This document shows positions 8,399-17,185 of a stretch of 64,000 bases of DNA, piece after piece. Position numbers and translations under genes: made by a program. Within the stretch, counting starts at the first letter, position 1. Each line of letters starts with the position of its first letter. The stretch covers positions 1 to 64,000 of the forward strand of contig CAKQRL010000010.1 in assembly GCA_934271525.1 (NCBI GenBank). Direction: 5' to 3'. This DNA is from an uncultured Rhodocyclaceae bacterium. GTDB taxonomy: Bacteria > Pseudomonadota > Gammaproteobacteria > Burkholderiales > Rhodocyclaceae. The notes under the pieces were generated by a model, which did not search any database, was not told the DNA's origin, and saw only the letters and a program-made list of their open reading frames with translations.

Positions 8399-10172
8399 AT
8401 GCGGCGTTATTTTCCACTTTATTTTTTATTTTTAATAAGCGTTATTTTGCGCTTTTTTTTGGCGGATTATCCCAAACATATTTTTGTTCCAGATGAATCG
8501 CTTTATTATCAATTTGCAGAAAGTCTTGCCCAAGGGCGTGGTTTAAAACTTTATGGCTTGGAATCAAACTTTCAAAAGTTTTTGTATTCTTTTATTTTAA
8601 TACCTGCCTTTTTGTTTGAATCTCGAGAGATTCAACAAAACATCATCACGTTTATAAACGCTTTTGTTATTTCATCGGTCGTGTTCCCAGCGTATTTTTT
8701 GGCAAAATTATTTTTAAAAGAAAAACGCAATATTTTAATCATTTTATTTTTAACATTTTTATCGCCAGAACTTGCTTATTCCGCAACTTTTATGAGCGAG
8801 AATTTGTTTTTTCCTTTGTCTTTATGGTTATTTTATTTTTATGTAAAATTTATTCAAAAAAATGATTTTCAACCACGTTTTGCCTTGTTTTTAGGCGTAT
8901 TTTCTTTTTTGGTTTATTTGTGTAAAGAAATTGCTTTGTTTTTTCCTGCTGCTTTGTTGCTTTTTTATTTGCCAAAACTTTCCACAAACAAAATAAAAAA
9001 CCTTGCTATTATTTTTAGCGTTTTTTTAATATTTTATTTTATAATTCAATTTTTATACAACGGCAATTGAAAATCAAAAAACAATCAGCACTTTAACCTT
9101 TTTTATTGCTGGTTTTTTGATGATGCTTTATTTTTTAATGCTTGCTATTTTGGCAAGTGGATTTTTTCCTGCTTTGTTGCCTTTGGTTTTTTATCAAAAT
9201 TTGAATCCAACAATTCAAAAGGCGTTGTTGTTTCTCATTATTATTTGTGTTGAAACTGCAATTGTTGTGAGTTTTAAAATTTATATGAATGAAGATTTTC
9301 CACGTGAAAACATTCCACCCCGAGCCTTGTTGCGTTATTTAATTTTTGCTTGGATTCCGTTTTTGTGTTTTTTTATTTCTATTTTTGAAAATCAAAACTT
9401 CCAAAAACCAAAATGGTTGTTTTTAATTTTTCCGTTTGTTTTTATTTTTATATTTTTTAATGGTTGTTATGCAATAGCGCCTATTGATAATTTTATGTTG
9501 TATAGTTTGGATTCAAAATTAAAACATTTTGTTTTTATTTTTAAAATTATTTTATTTGTTTTAATGACGGCTTTTGTTTTTTATTTGCATAATAAAAAAC
9601 AAACACTCTTTTTAAATGTGTTTTGTGCATTTTTGGCATTATTTTATATTGTCAATAATGCAGATGTTTATAAAGACCAAGCCTTATTTTACAAACTCAA
9701 AACAGAAGAAAAAGAAAATGTCAAAGCAATAGAATCATTTATTCAAAAACACCCACAGCAACAATTTGTTTTTACCACCAATGAAACGAATGGAACAAAC
9801 AAAGAATTTGCGCTTGCGCGCACGTTTTTTAATTATCCCAATGTTGTGGTGGGTGATTTCAATGAATATCAAGTAGGATTGATTAAAGAAAACCCCATTG
9901 AAGTTTTAAATGGTCGTTATTTTAACAAAAAAACCTACCATCTCCAAAAAATAGATTATTTTATTTTTCCGCATTATTTAGATAGTCAACTCATGCAATT
10001 TAATCTTTCTATTGTTAATGGCAAAAATATTTTAAGCAATAAAAACTTTGATATTTTCCAAAACCCCAATCCGCCAACTTTTCCTAAAATTGTGCCGATT
10101 AATATTAGCAAAAAACCGCCATTCAAAAACAAAAAAGAAACACACCGATTATTTAAAAGAATATTCGGTTGA
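8399..10172 (+). pseudogene. GT-C type membrane glycosyltransferase-like gene, split by a frameshift
   Basis: Two reading frames (8399-9070 and 9045-10172) together match the intact 600-residue paralogue near 56.8 kb from end to end. Shared landmarks are PDE[SL]LYYQ[FI]AE, FQK[FI]LYS, TFMSENLF, YLCKE and the late LLRYLIFAWIPFLC / LRYLVYIWIPFLC. The switch must lie between 9045 and 9069, because the second frame has a stop at 9042 and the first stops at 9068-9070. About ten hydrophobic segments and the PDE motif after the first helix resemble the ArnT/PMT-like GT-C superfamily, where the acidic residue is catalytic. The acceptor is unknown. A sequencing indel is possible. Confidence 0.75.
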
Positions 10173-10179
10173 TTAAATA

Positions 10180-10235
10180 AAATCCACGGTCAACGGAATA
10201 TTTTTTTCAAAAAAATATTACGTTGACCGTGGAAA
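10180..10235. terminator. Inverted ccgtgg element, probable terminator
   Basis: TCCACGGTCAAC faces GTTGACCGTGGA after the split GT-C gene. The arms and most of the loop are nearly the same as the element at 51066. Confidence 0.75.
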
Positions 10236-10242
10236 ATCGTGG

Positions 10243-10271
10243 AAAAAAAACGCCCTTTTTTTCAAAAGGGC
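10243..10271 (-). terminator. Intrinsic terminator of phaM
   Basis: An 8-bp stem (GCCCTTTT at 10252-10259 with AAAAGGGC at 10264-10271) is followed on the minus strand by a run of eight T's. It lies just downstream of the phaM stop. Confidence 0.8.
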
Positions 10272-10297
10272 AGTTTTCTTCACAAAGGACTATGAAA

Positions 10298-10813
10298 CTA
10301 TTTTTCTTTTTTGTGGTGTTTGGCGGTTGTTTTTTCTTCTTTTTCTTCGGCTTTTTTCACCACATTTTCGGCGGCGCTGGCGGCTTCAACCGCACGTTTG
10401 GCGCTTTTTTTGGCGGCATCAGCCACTGCCACGGCGTTTTGTTGCATGTGTTCGGTAACTTGGTGCATCAGCTGCCACGGAAACAACATTGGCGGCAAAG
10501 GCGCTCCTGCTTGTGCAGCGGCGGCGTGTTCGTCGTCAGAACCTTTGATGGCGTTGGCGGTGAATTGACTCATCGTTTTCACGGCAGAAACCGTGGTGCG
10601 CTGCATTTCCATATTTTGAATGGTCATCTGCAACATGGATAAATTCATCTGCAACCAACCTTCCACCGCACGCATATCGTTGATTTGTTTGGTTAAATCA
10701 TCCGTATCCAAAGTGGGCGAGACCATCCCGGGCAATGAAAACCCCATGCTTGACCACAAATTGCGCATAAAAGACAAGGGATCGTTTTCTTTGGTTTGCA
10801 GCGCCATTTTCAA
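10298..10813 (-). CDS. phaM: PhaM-family polyhydroxyalkanoate granule regulator
   Basis: The 171-aa protein has the conserved betaproteobacterial PhaM N-terminal part: PTLDTDDLTKQINDMRAVEG, a helix continuing as WLQMNLSMLQMTIQNMEMQR, then TTVSAVKTM. The C-terminal tail is rich in Ala, Lys and Glu and ends KHHKKEK, as expected for the DNA-binding, histone-like tail of PhaM, which links PHA granules to the nucleoid and activates PHA synthase. No PHA synthesis gene is visible nearby. The gene has its own hairpin terminator. This family is a good marker for Betaproteobacteria. Confidence 0.8.
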   Translation of the reverse strand: MKMALQTKENDPLSFMRNLWSSMGFSLPGMVSPTLDTDDLTKQINDMRAVEGWLQMNLSMLQMTIQNMEMQRTTVSAVKTMSQFTANAIKGSDDEHAAAAQAGAPLPPMLFPWQLMHQVTEHMQQNAVAVADAAKKSAKRAVEAASAAENVVKKAEEKEEKTTAKHHKKEK

Positions 10814-10868
10814 CTCCTTTAAAAAGTTTGACAGATTGTTTTTAATATTAAACCAAATTTTACAAATT

Positions 10869-11612
10869 TCACAAACGGTAACAAAAAAGCGGGCGGGCGC
10901 TGTTTTTTTCTATTGTTTGGGCTGGTGCAATGCCGGGCACTTCAAAAGTGTTGGATAAAAAAAGTGCGCCTTTGGGCATTTGGCGATTGGCTTGATTCCA
11001 AATTTTTGGCATTGGTGCGGGTGATAAAAAAGCGTAAAGCATATGCGCTTTTTCAAAGTTTTGCCGCTCAAAACTGCCCCAGTGCCACACAACATTGGGC
11101 AGTTTTTTGCTTCTCATTTTGCCGATTAAAAAAGGAATGGGCGAATTTTCAACGCCGATAAAAACGTGTTTGGGATAACGCTTTGCCAAAAACACAATCA
11201 CCGTGCCAATGCCAGCGCCTGCATCCCAAAAAACAAAATTTGTTTTGTTTTGGGATTCTTGCAAAAAGATTTTTTCTATTTCCAACAGCGTGGTTTTGTT
11301 TGTTAAAAACAACGGCACTTGGCTTGTGGCAGCGCCACGGAAAATTAAAAATAAAAGAACAAATGCGAGCAAAAACCATTCGGGCGAAAGTTTTAACTGC
11401 AATAAAAAATAAAGCGCCGGGCAAAATAAAAAGTGAATGCCCCACCACCACGGCGCTTGGCGGCAAATGATAGAAAGCATTGCGGCAACACCGCCAATTG
11501 CCCAAACAATTAAATTCCACGGTAAATTGCTAATTTTTTCAAAAGCAAAATAGGGGTAAGCCAAACACAAAACCAAAAGTGCGGCAATCCATTGAACATA
11601 AAGTTTGCGCAT
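10869..11612 (-). CDS. Membrane-anchored class I SAM-dependent methyltransferase
   Basis: This 247-aa protein has three to four hydrophobic segments in the first ~100 residues. A Rossmann methyltransferase domain follows, with motif I as FWDAGAGIGTVIVFLAKRYP and the acidic end of strand 2 as FIGVENSP. The substrate cannot be deduced. Similar membrane-linked methyltransferases are common as unassigned genes in Betaproteobacteria (known from the family, not shown here). Three bases separate it from the tcdA stop, so the two are probably cotranscribed. Confidence 0.65.
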   Translation of the reverse strand: MRKLYVQWIAALLVLCLAYPYFAFEKISNLPWNLIVWAIGGVAAMLSIICRQAPWWWGIHFLFCPALYFLLQLKLSPEWFLLAFVLLFLIFRGAATSQVPLFLTNKTTLLEIEKIFLQESQNKTNFVFWDAGAGIGTVIVFLAKRYPKHVFIGVENSPIPFLIGKMRSKKLPNVVWHWGSFERQNFEKAHMLYAFLSPAPMPKIWNQANRQMPKGALFLSNTFEVPGIAPAQTIEKNSARPLFCYRL

Positions 11613-11615
11613 TTT

Positions 11616-12368
11616 TTAGCCTTTTGCCTTGGTTATTTTTTTTAAAAGCAATGCGGCGGCGGCATTGCCAAAACTTGCCGCAACAGCCACGCTGGAACCC
11701 AAACCCGCGCAATTTAAACGCCCAGATTCGCAAAAACTCGGGCGTTGCATTGGTTCTATTGAAAAAATAACGGGGATTTTCATTTTTGTTGCTTTTTCTG
11801 CTTTTGGAAAACCGTGCAATCGGCGCAGGCGCGATCGCAAACTTGCCAAGAGCGCATCGTTTTTGGACTGCGCCAAATCGCCTGTGCGAATCAAAGTTGG
11901 GTCGCTTTTGCCGCCCGCACCGCCTGAAACGATTAAAGGAATTTTGTTTTTTTTTGCCCATAAAATCAGCGCTATTTTGGCTGGAATATCATCCGTGCAA
12001 TCCAAAATGCCGTTTAAATTGGCGGGTAAAATTGCCGAACAATTTTCATTGGTTAAAAAATCTTCAACCGTTATGATTTTCAAATGCGGATTAATTTGCA
12101 AAAAACGTTCTTTTAAAACGGCAACCTTGGGTTCGCCAAAGGTTGATGACAACGCCGTTAATTGTCGGTTGGTGTTGGAGATGGCAACCGAATCCAAATC
12201 AATTAAAGTGAGTTTGCCAATGCCGCAACGCACCAAAGATTCCGCCGCCCATGAACCCACACCGCCCACGCCAACAACGGCAATATGCGATTGTTGTATT
12301 TTGCAAAAATTTTCTTCACCAACTAACTTTGCAAAATTGCCAAAACGGCGTTGATTTTGATTTTCCAC
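11616..12368 (-). CDS. tcdA: tRNA threonylcarbamoyladenosine dehydratase TcdA
   Basis: This E1-like ATP-dependent enzyme cyclises t6A37 of tRNAs to ct6A. The nucleotide-binding loop is VVGVGGVGSWAAESLVRCGI, followed by LTLIDLDSVAISNTNRQ and, later, the GGAGGKSDPT segment typical of TcdA (YgdL/CsdL). The family begins with QRFGG a few residues into the protein; here RRFGN follows a GTG at 12368 that lies inside a ccgtgg element, and I chose that start. A longer frame to 12449 would add a low-complexity K/F/I-rich stretch that looks like translated spacer. The length is 250 aa. Confidence 0.85.
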   Translation of the reverse strand: MENQNQRRFGNFAKLVGEENFCKIQQSHIAVVGVGGVGSWAAESLVRCGIGKLTLIDLDSVAISNTNRQLTALSSTFGEPKVAVLKERFLQINPHLKIITVEDFLTNENCSAILPANLNGILDCTDDIPAKIALILWAKKNKIPLIVSGGAGGKSDPTLIRTGDLAQSKNDALLASLRSRLRRLHGFPKAEKATKMKIPVIFSIEPMQRPSFCESGRLNCAGLGSSVAVAASFGNAAAALLLKKITKAKG

Positions 12369-12375
12369 GGTCAAC
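12360..12375 (-). repeat. Single ccgtgg element overlapping the tcdA start
   Basis: On the minus strand CGTTGACCGTGGAAAAT contains the GTG chosen as the tcdA start. Confidence 0.55.
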
Positions 12376-12473
12376 GAAACATTTTTTTTGAAAAAAATTG
12401 AAACGATTTTAAACAATTTAAAAATTATTTTTTTTATAAAATTCATCAAAAAAGCAGATGGAACTTTTCAACA

Positions 12474-13871
12474 ATGAAACGTTTTTTGATTTTTTCAATC
12501 AGTGCAATGCTAATGGTACCAACGCCTGCGGCATTTGCGTGGGCTGATCCTTTTCATACGCAACAATTATTACCGCCCAAAATTTCCCCAAACAATCCCG
12601 AATTGTTGCGCGAAGGCACGTTTATTTGTGCGCAAAATCTGCCCGATTATCCGCTTTCTGCCTTGGACGTGGTGGATTTAACCTTGTGCAACAATCCGCA
12701 AACGCGCGCCATTTGGGCGGCGGCACAATTGGAAGCTGCGCAGTTGGGGCAAAGCAAAAGCCAGTTGTTGCCCAGCATCAATGCCAATTTGAATGCGAAT
12801 CAAAACCACACGCGCGGGGAAAAAAACACCAAAAATGATTCTGCCAATCTTAATTTGTCGTGGTTGTTGTTGGATTTTGGAACAAGAAAAGCGCAAATCA
12901 AACGCGACACTTTGTTGTTGGAAGCGGCATTGAATACCGAAAATGATTCGGTGCAAAGTTTGATTCAAACGGCACTCAAAAATTTTTACACCGCACAAGC
13001 GCAAGAAGCCGCCGTTCTTTCTACATTGGAAGCAGAAAAATACGCCCAAGAAAGTTTTGAAGCGGCAAAAAATCGTTATGAAGTTGGCGTGGGCACGCCA
13101 GCCGACCAACTGCAAGCACAAACGGCTTATTCGCAAGCCACTTTAAAACGCATTAGCGCCCAAGGCAGTTCACAAATTGCCCGCGCCAATTTGCTGGATT
13201 CCATGGGTTTTCAACCCACAACAAAAATTGTTTTGGCAACTGTGCAAAATTTGCCCAAAAATTTGGTGCTGGAAAAAGATATTCAAAAAATCATTCAACA
13301 AGCTTTGAAAATTCGCCCGGATTTAAAAGCCCAAAATTTAAAAACACAAGCGGCAAAATACAATATCCAAGCGGCAAAAAGCGCGGGTTTGCCAACGTTA
13401 AGTTTTTCTGCCAGCCAAAGTTTTAATGAACGTTTGTCACCGCAACCGCATATTTTTAACCGCTCGGGAACTTTGGGTTTAACCCTGAACATTCCGCTTT
13501 TTACCGGTTTTGAACGGCATTATTTAATCCAAAGTGCCCAAGCACGTTATGAAAGCACTGCTGCACAAGAAGAAGTGTTGAAAAATCAAGTGGCTTTGGA
13601 TGTTTGGCAAGCGCACCAAAATCTTTTAACCGCATTGCAAACCTTAAAAACCACGCAGGATTTAATCCAAAGCGCAAAGCAATCTTTTGATGTGGCAATG
13701 GGGCGCTACAAAGCGGGCGTGGGCAATATTTTGGATTTGCTCTCGGCGCAATCTTCTTTGGCGGATGCCAAACTGCAAAAAATTCAAGCGCAACTGAATT
13801 GGCACGCTTACCGCATTGATTTTGCCAAAGCCGCTGGCAATTTGAATTACCAAAGTCTTTTGCTTCCTTAA
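12474..13871 (+). CDS. TolC-family outer-membrane efflux protein
   Basis: This 465-aa outer-membrane channel component has a signal peptide ending near AAFAWA. Two repeated OEP halves are visible, each with an A/Q/L-rich coiled-coil hairpin. The conserved NRYEVGVGTPADQLQAQTAY occurs in the first half and GRYKAGVGNILDLLSAQSSL in the second. Together with the adaptor and ABC genes that follow at once, it would form a tripartite macrolide/peptide-type exporter across both membranes. The spacing to the adaptor is 16 bp, so this is one operon. Confidence 0.85.
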   Translation: MKRFLIFSISAMLMVPTPAAFAWADPFHTQQLLPPKISPNNPELLREGTFICAQNLPDYPLSALDVVDLTLCNNPQTRAIWAAAQLEAAQLGQSKSQLLPSINANLNANQNHTRGEKNTKNDSANLNLSWLLLDFGTRKAQIKRDTLLLEAALNTENDSVQSLIQTALKNFYTAQAQEAAVLSTLEAEKYAQESFEAAKNRYEVGVGTPADQLQAQTAYSQATLKRISAQGSSQIARANLLDSMGFQPTTKIVLATVQNLPKNLVLEKDIQKIIQQALKIRPDLKAQNLKTQAAKYNIQAAKSAGLPTLSFSASQSFNERLSPQPHIFNRSGTLGLTLNIPLFTGFERHYLIQSAQARYESTAAQEEVLKNQVALDVWQAHQNLLTALQTLKTTQDLIQSAKQSFDVAMGRYKAGVGNILDLLSAQSSLADAKLQKIQAQLNWHAYRIDFAKAAGNLNYQSLLLP

Positions 13872-13887
13872 AAAATAGGAAAATATT

Positions 13888-15108
13888 ATGAAAAACAAAA
13901 AAACACTCATCGGTATTGTTTTGGTGCTTATCGTTTTGTTCGTGCTTTTTGGGCGCGGCGAAAACGTGGATTTAACCCAAAAATACCGCCAAGAACCTTT
14001 AACAATTGGCAAAGTGGTCAAAACCGTATCCGCCAATGGCACGCTTAATCCTGTAACCTTAATTAGCGTTGGCACGCAAGTATCTGGCACGGTTCAAAAA
14101 TTGCATGTGGATTTCAACGACCGCGTTAAAAAAGGACAAGTTTTAATGGAATTGGATGGCGAATTGTTGCAAGCCACCGAGCGCCAAAGCGCCGCCAATG
14201 TTTTGAGCGCCCAAGCATCGCTGGAATTGGCGCAAGCTAATTTTAAAAGAATGCAAGAATTGTTTAAAAAAGAATATGTTTCGCGCCAAGAATTAGACCA
14301 AGCGCGCCAAAGTTTAAAATCCGCCCAAGCCAGTTTGCAACAAGCCGAAGCGCAAAATTTAAGAGACCGCACCAATGTGGGTTTTACCAAAATTTTGTCC
14401 CCGGTTGATGGCGTGGTGATTGACCGCGATGTGGATGAAGGCCAAACGGTGGCAGCCAGTTTTCAAACGCCAACGCTCATTAAAATTGCCGAAGATTTGA
14501 AAAAAATGGCAATTGATACCAGCTTTGCCGAAGCAGACATTGGCGATATTAAAAAAGGAATGCCGGTTCATTTCACCGTGGATGCTTTTCCTAATAAAAA
14601 ATTCCAAGCCGTTGTGGAAGAAGTGCGGTTGAACCCCACAACCGAATCAAATGTTGTGACGTATAACGTTCGTGTATCAGTTGATAATCCGGATGAAATC
14701 TTGTTGCCCGGAATGACGGCGTATGTGAATATTCCCGTTATCACCCATGAAAATGTTTTGTTAGCCCCCAACAGCGCCTTGCGTTTCAAACCGCCAACAA
14801 TGGCAAAAAGCGCATCCAATGGTGGCTTTATCATTGGTGGAATGGGGCATCCGCCACCGCCGCCCGATCGCAATAAAAATAAAAAAAATAATGAGTCGAC
14901 CGTGGAAAATAACGATGGCGAGCAACACGGCACGGTTTATGTGATTCGCGAGAATGAAATGGTCGCAGTCAAAGTGATTTTGGGCATTACCGACAACAAA
15001 ATGACGCAGATTAAAAGCGACAATCTTAAAGAAGGCGATTTGGTCGTGGTGGGCGAAAATTTAAACAACACGGGCAAAAAATCCGGTCTAACGGTGAGCG
15101 TTTTTTAA
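13888..15108 (+). CDS. macA: MacA-like periplasmic adaptor subunit
   Basis: This 406-aa membrane-fusion protein has an N-terminal membrane anchor (residues ~7-22), a biotinyl-lipoyl half (GTQVSGTVQKLHVDFND), a coiled-coil hairpin rich in A, Q and L, and a second lipoyl half (ILSPVDGVVIDRDVDEGQTV). The beta-barrel domain follows. An unusual low-complexity insert around residues 310-350 (GGMGHPPPPPDRNKNKKN...) contains STVEN, encoded by a ccgtgg-like sequence. The stop is one base before the ATPase gene. Confidence 0.85.
   Translation: MKNKKTLIGIVLVLIVLFVLFGRGENVDLTQKYRQEPLTIGKVVKTVSANGTLNPVTLISVGTQVSGTVQKLHVDFNDRVKKGQVLMELDGELLQATERQSAANVLSAQASLELAQANFKRMQELFKKEYVSRQELDQARQSLKSAQASLQQAEAQNLRDRTNVGFTKILSPVDGVVIDRDVDEGQTVAASFQTPTLIKIAEDLKKMAIDTSFAEADIGDIKKGMPVHFTVDAFPNKKFQAVVEEVRLNPTTESNVVTYNVRVSVDNPDEILLPGMTAYVNIPVITHENVLLAPNSALRFKPPTMAKSASNGGFIIGGMGHPPPPPDRNKNKKNNESTVENNDGEQHGTVYVIRENEMVAVKVILGITDNKMTQIKSDNLKEGDLVVVGENLNNTGKKSGLTVSVF
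14892..14909 (+). repeat. ccgtgg-like word inside macA
   Basis: GTCGACCGTGGAAAAT differs from the consensus by one base and reads as STVEN in the low-complexity insert of the adaptor. Confidence 0.4.
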
Positions 15109-15109
15109 A

Positions 15110-15826
15110 ATGAGCCAAGAAGTTTTGCGCACAGAAAACTTAACGCGCAGTTACCAAACCGCCGCGGGCACTTTTCAAGCCTTAAAAGGTGCAAGTTTAA
15201 AAGTGGAAAAAGGCGAATTTATCGCCATTATGGGACCATCGGGCTCAGGCAAATCCACTTTTATGAATCTGCTGGGTTGCTTGGATACGCCCACTTCTGG
15301 CCATTATTGGTTGGCAGGCGAAAACGTGGCAACCATGCCCAAAGACGATTTGGCAAGTTTTAGAAATCGCACGCTGGGCTTTGTGTTTCAAGGGTTTAAT
15401 TTGCTCTCGCGTATGAGCCTAATTGACAATGTGGCGCTACCGTTGATTTACGCCGGCATTGATAAACCCACACGCCGCGCGCGCGCTTTAACACTTTTGG
15501 AAAAAGTGGGTTTAAAAAAACACGCGCCGCATTTGCCCAATCAAATCTCTGGCGGTCAACAACAACGCGTGGCAATTGCGCGCGCGTTGGCGGTAAAACC
15601 GCAATTGATTTTGGCAGACGAACCCACCGGCAATTTGGATAGCCACACCAGCATTGAAATTATGCAACTTTTCCAAGAATTAAACGACCAAGGCATTACC
15701 ATTGTTTTGGTCACCCACGAACCCGATATTGCCGCTTATGCCAAACGGCAAGTGCGTTTTTTTGATGGAAAAATCGTAAGCGATGAAATTAGCCAACAAC
15801 AACGCGCCGTTTTGCCAAAGGAATAA
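15110..15826 (+). CDS. MacB-like ABC transporter ATP-binding protein
   Basis: This 238-aa cytoplasmic ATPase belongs to the MacB/LolD subfamily. Walker A is GPSGSGKST, the signature is ISGGQQQR and Walker B is LILADEPTGNLDS, the last two being typical of this subfamily. In E. coli MacB the ATPase and permease are fused; here they are two genes two bases apart. It energises the exporter formed with the adaptor and the TolC-like protein. Confidence 0.9.
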   Translation: MSQEVLRTENLTRSYQTAAGTFQALKGASLKVEKGEFIAIMGPSGSGKSTFMNLLGCLDTPTSGHYWLAGENVATMPKDDLASFRNRTLGFVFQGFNLLSRMSLIDNVALPLIYAGIDKPTRRARALTLLEKVGLKKHAPHLPNQISGGQQQRVAIARALAVKPQLILADEPTGNLDSHTSIEIMQLFQELNDQGITIVLVTHEPDIAAYAKRQVRFFDGKIVSDEISQQQRAVLPKE

Positions 15827-15828
15827 AA

Positions 15829-17070
15829 ATGAAAAATCACTCCACCAATTTGTTGTTGCCCATGTTGGGTGAGGCGTGGCGCGCAATGACGGCAAACCGC
15901 ATGCGCAGTGCTTTAACAATGCTTGGAATGGTTATTGGCGTTGGTGCCGTGGTGGTGATGATGGCAATCGGGCAAGGCGCACAGCGTTCGGTGCAAGAAT
16001 CAATGAGCGATATGGGTTCCAATTTGTTTATTGTTTTGTCTGGCGCAACCAACACCTCGGGCGTGAAATCAGGCTCTGGTTCTGGCCCCACTTTAACGAT
16101 TGAAGATGCCAACGCCATTAAAGAATTAGACAATGTGGCAGCCGTGGCGCCGCAATCCCAAAAAACTAGACAACTGGTTTATGGCGCACAAAACTGGAAT
16201 ACCCAAGTGATTGGCTCCACCCCCGATGTTTTATCCACACGTTCTTGGCGCATTGCAGAAGGTGCTTCTTTTTCAGAGTCGGATGTGCGCTCGGCTTTGC
16301 GTGTGGCAATTATCGGAAAAACCGTGGTAGAAAATTTATTCAACAATGAAGCGCCCGTTGGCAAAGTGATTCGCATTGGCAACATTCCTTTTACCGTGGT
16401 GGGCGTTTTGGCAGAAAAAGGGCAATCTATGGACGGGCGTGACCAAGACGACACCGTGATTATTCCTTTAACCACCGCACAACGCAAAGTGTTTGGCACA
16501 CGCTTTGCGGGCTCGGTGCGGATGATGATGGTGCAAGCCAGCAGTGAAGCCGCAATGAATCAAGTGGAGCGCGATATCACCGCGCTTTTGCGCCAACGCC
16601 ACCGCTTAAAAGAATCCGATGAAGATGATTTTTATTTGCGCAATTTGTCCGCCGCAATGGAATCGGCAGCGGAAACAATGCGCACAATGTCGCTTTTGCT
16701 CGGCGCCATTGCCTCTATTTCTTTGGTTGTGGGCGGCATTGGCATTATGAACATTATGTTGGTCTCCGTTACCGAGCGCACACGTGAAATTGGCATTCGT
16801 ATGGCAATTGGCGCAAGGGAATCGGACATTCTTTTGCAATTTTTGTTGGAATCTATAATGCTCAGTTTTGCTGGTTGTTTTATTGGCTTAGCCTTTGGCA
16901 TTGGCATTATTTTGCTGTTGCATTTTGCATTTTCAATGCCGGTGGTTATTTCTGGTTCAAGCGCTTTAATTGCCTTTGCGGTGGCGGCGGCGGTGGGCAT
17001 TTTCTTTGGATTTTATCCAGCCAAAAAAGCCGCCCAACTAGACCCTATTGAAGCCTTGCGGTATCAATAA
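15829..17070 (+). CDS. macB: MacB-like ABC transporter permease (FtsX family)
   Basis: This 413-aa inner-membrane protein has a first helix after RSALTMLGMVIGVGAVVVMMAI, a large periplasmic MacB_PCD domain (residues ~45-270) and three C-terminal helices of the FtsX domain. The conserved VGGIGIMNIMLVSVTERTRE and IGIRMAIGARESDIL motifs mark the start of the FtsX domain, and it ends with PAKKAAQLDPIEALRYQ, the classic MacB/LolC tail. It is the last gene of the tolC-macA-ABC operon. Confidence 0.9.
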   Translation: MKNHSTNLLLPMLGEAWRAMTANRMRSALTMLGMVIGVGAVVVMMAIGQGAQRSVQESMSDMGSNLFIVLSGATNTSGVKSGSGSGPTLTIEDANAIKELDNVAAVAPQSQKTRQLVYGAQNWNTQVIGSTPDVLSTRSWRIAEGASFSESDVRSALRVAIIGKTVVENLFNNEAPVGKVIRIGNIPFTVVGVLAEKGQSMDGRDQDDTVIIPLTTAQRKVFGTRFAGSVRMMMVQASSEAAMNQVERDITALLRQRHRLKESDEDDFYLRNLSAAMESAAETMRTMSLLLGAIASISLVVGGIGIMNIMLVSVTERTREIGIRMAIGARESDILLQFLLESIMLSFAGCFIGLAFGIGIILLLHFAFSMPVVISGSSALIAFAVAAAVGIFFGFYPAKKAAQLDPIEALRYQ

Positions 17071-17080
17071 AAATCGCCAT

Positions 17081-17140
17081 TTTCCACGGTAAACGTCTAA
17101 TTTTTTTGAAAAAAATTAGACGTTTACCGTGGATTTTTTT
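17081..17140. terminator. Long inverted ccgtgg element, probable terminator
   Basis: The best hairpin of its class here: TCCACGGTAAACGTCTAATT pairs perfectly with its reverse complement, around a short T/A loop, with T's on the outside. It ends the efflux operon. Confidence 0.85.
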
Positions 17141-17185
17141 AAAATAAATTTTTTGTTTTTTTTAAATAAATAGGAATAAAAAAAA

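Noticed and set aside
10223..10642. Plus-strand open frame opposite phaM (MTVENRGKK...)
   Set aside because: It is Phe/Gly/His-rich, low-complexity and antisense to a clear PhaM gene.
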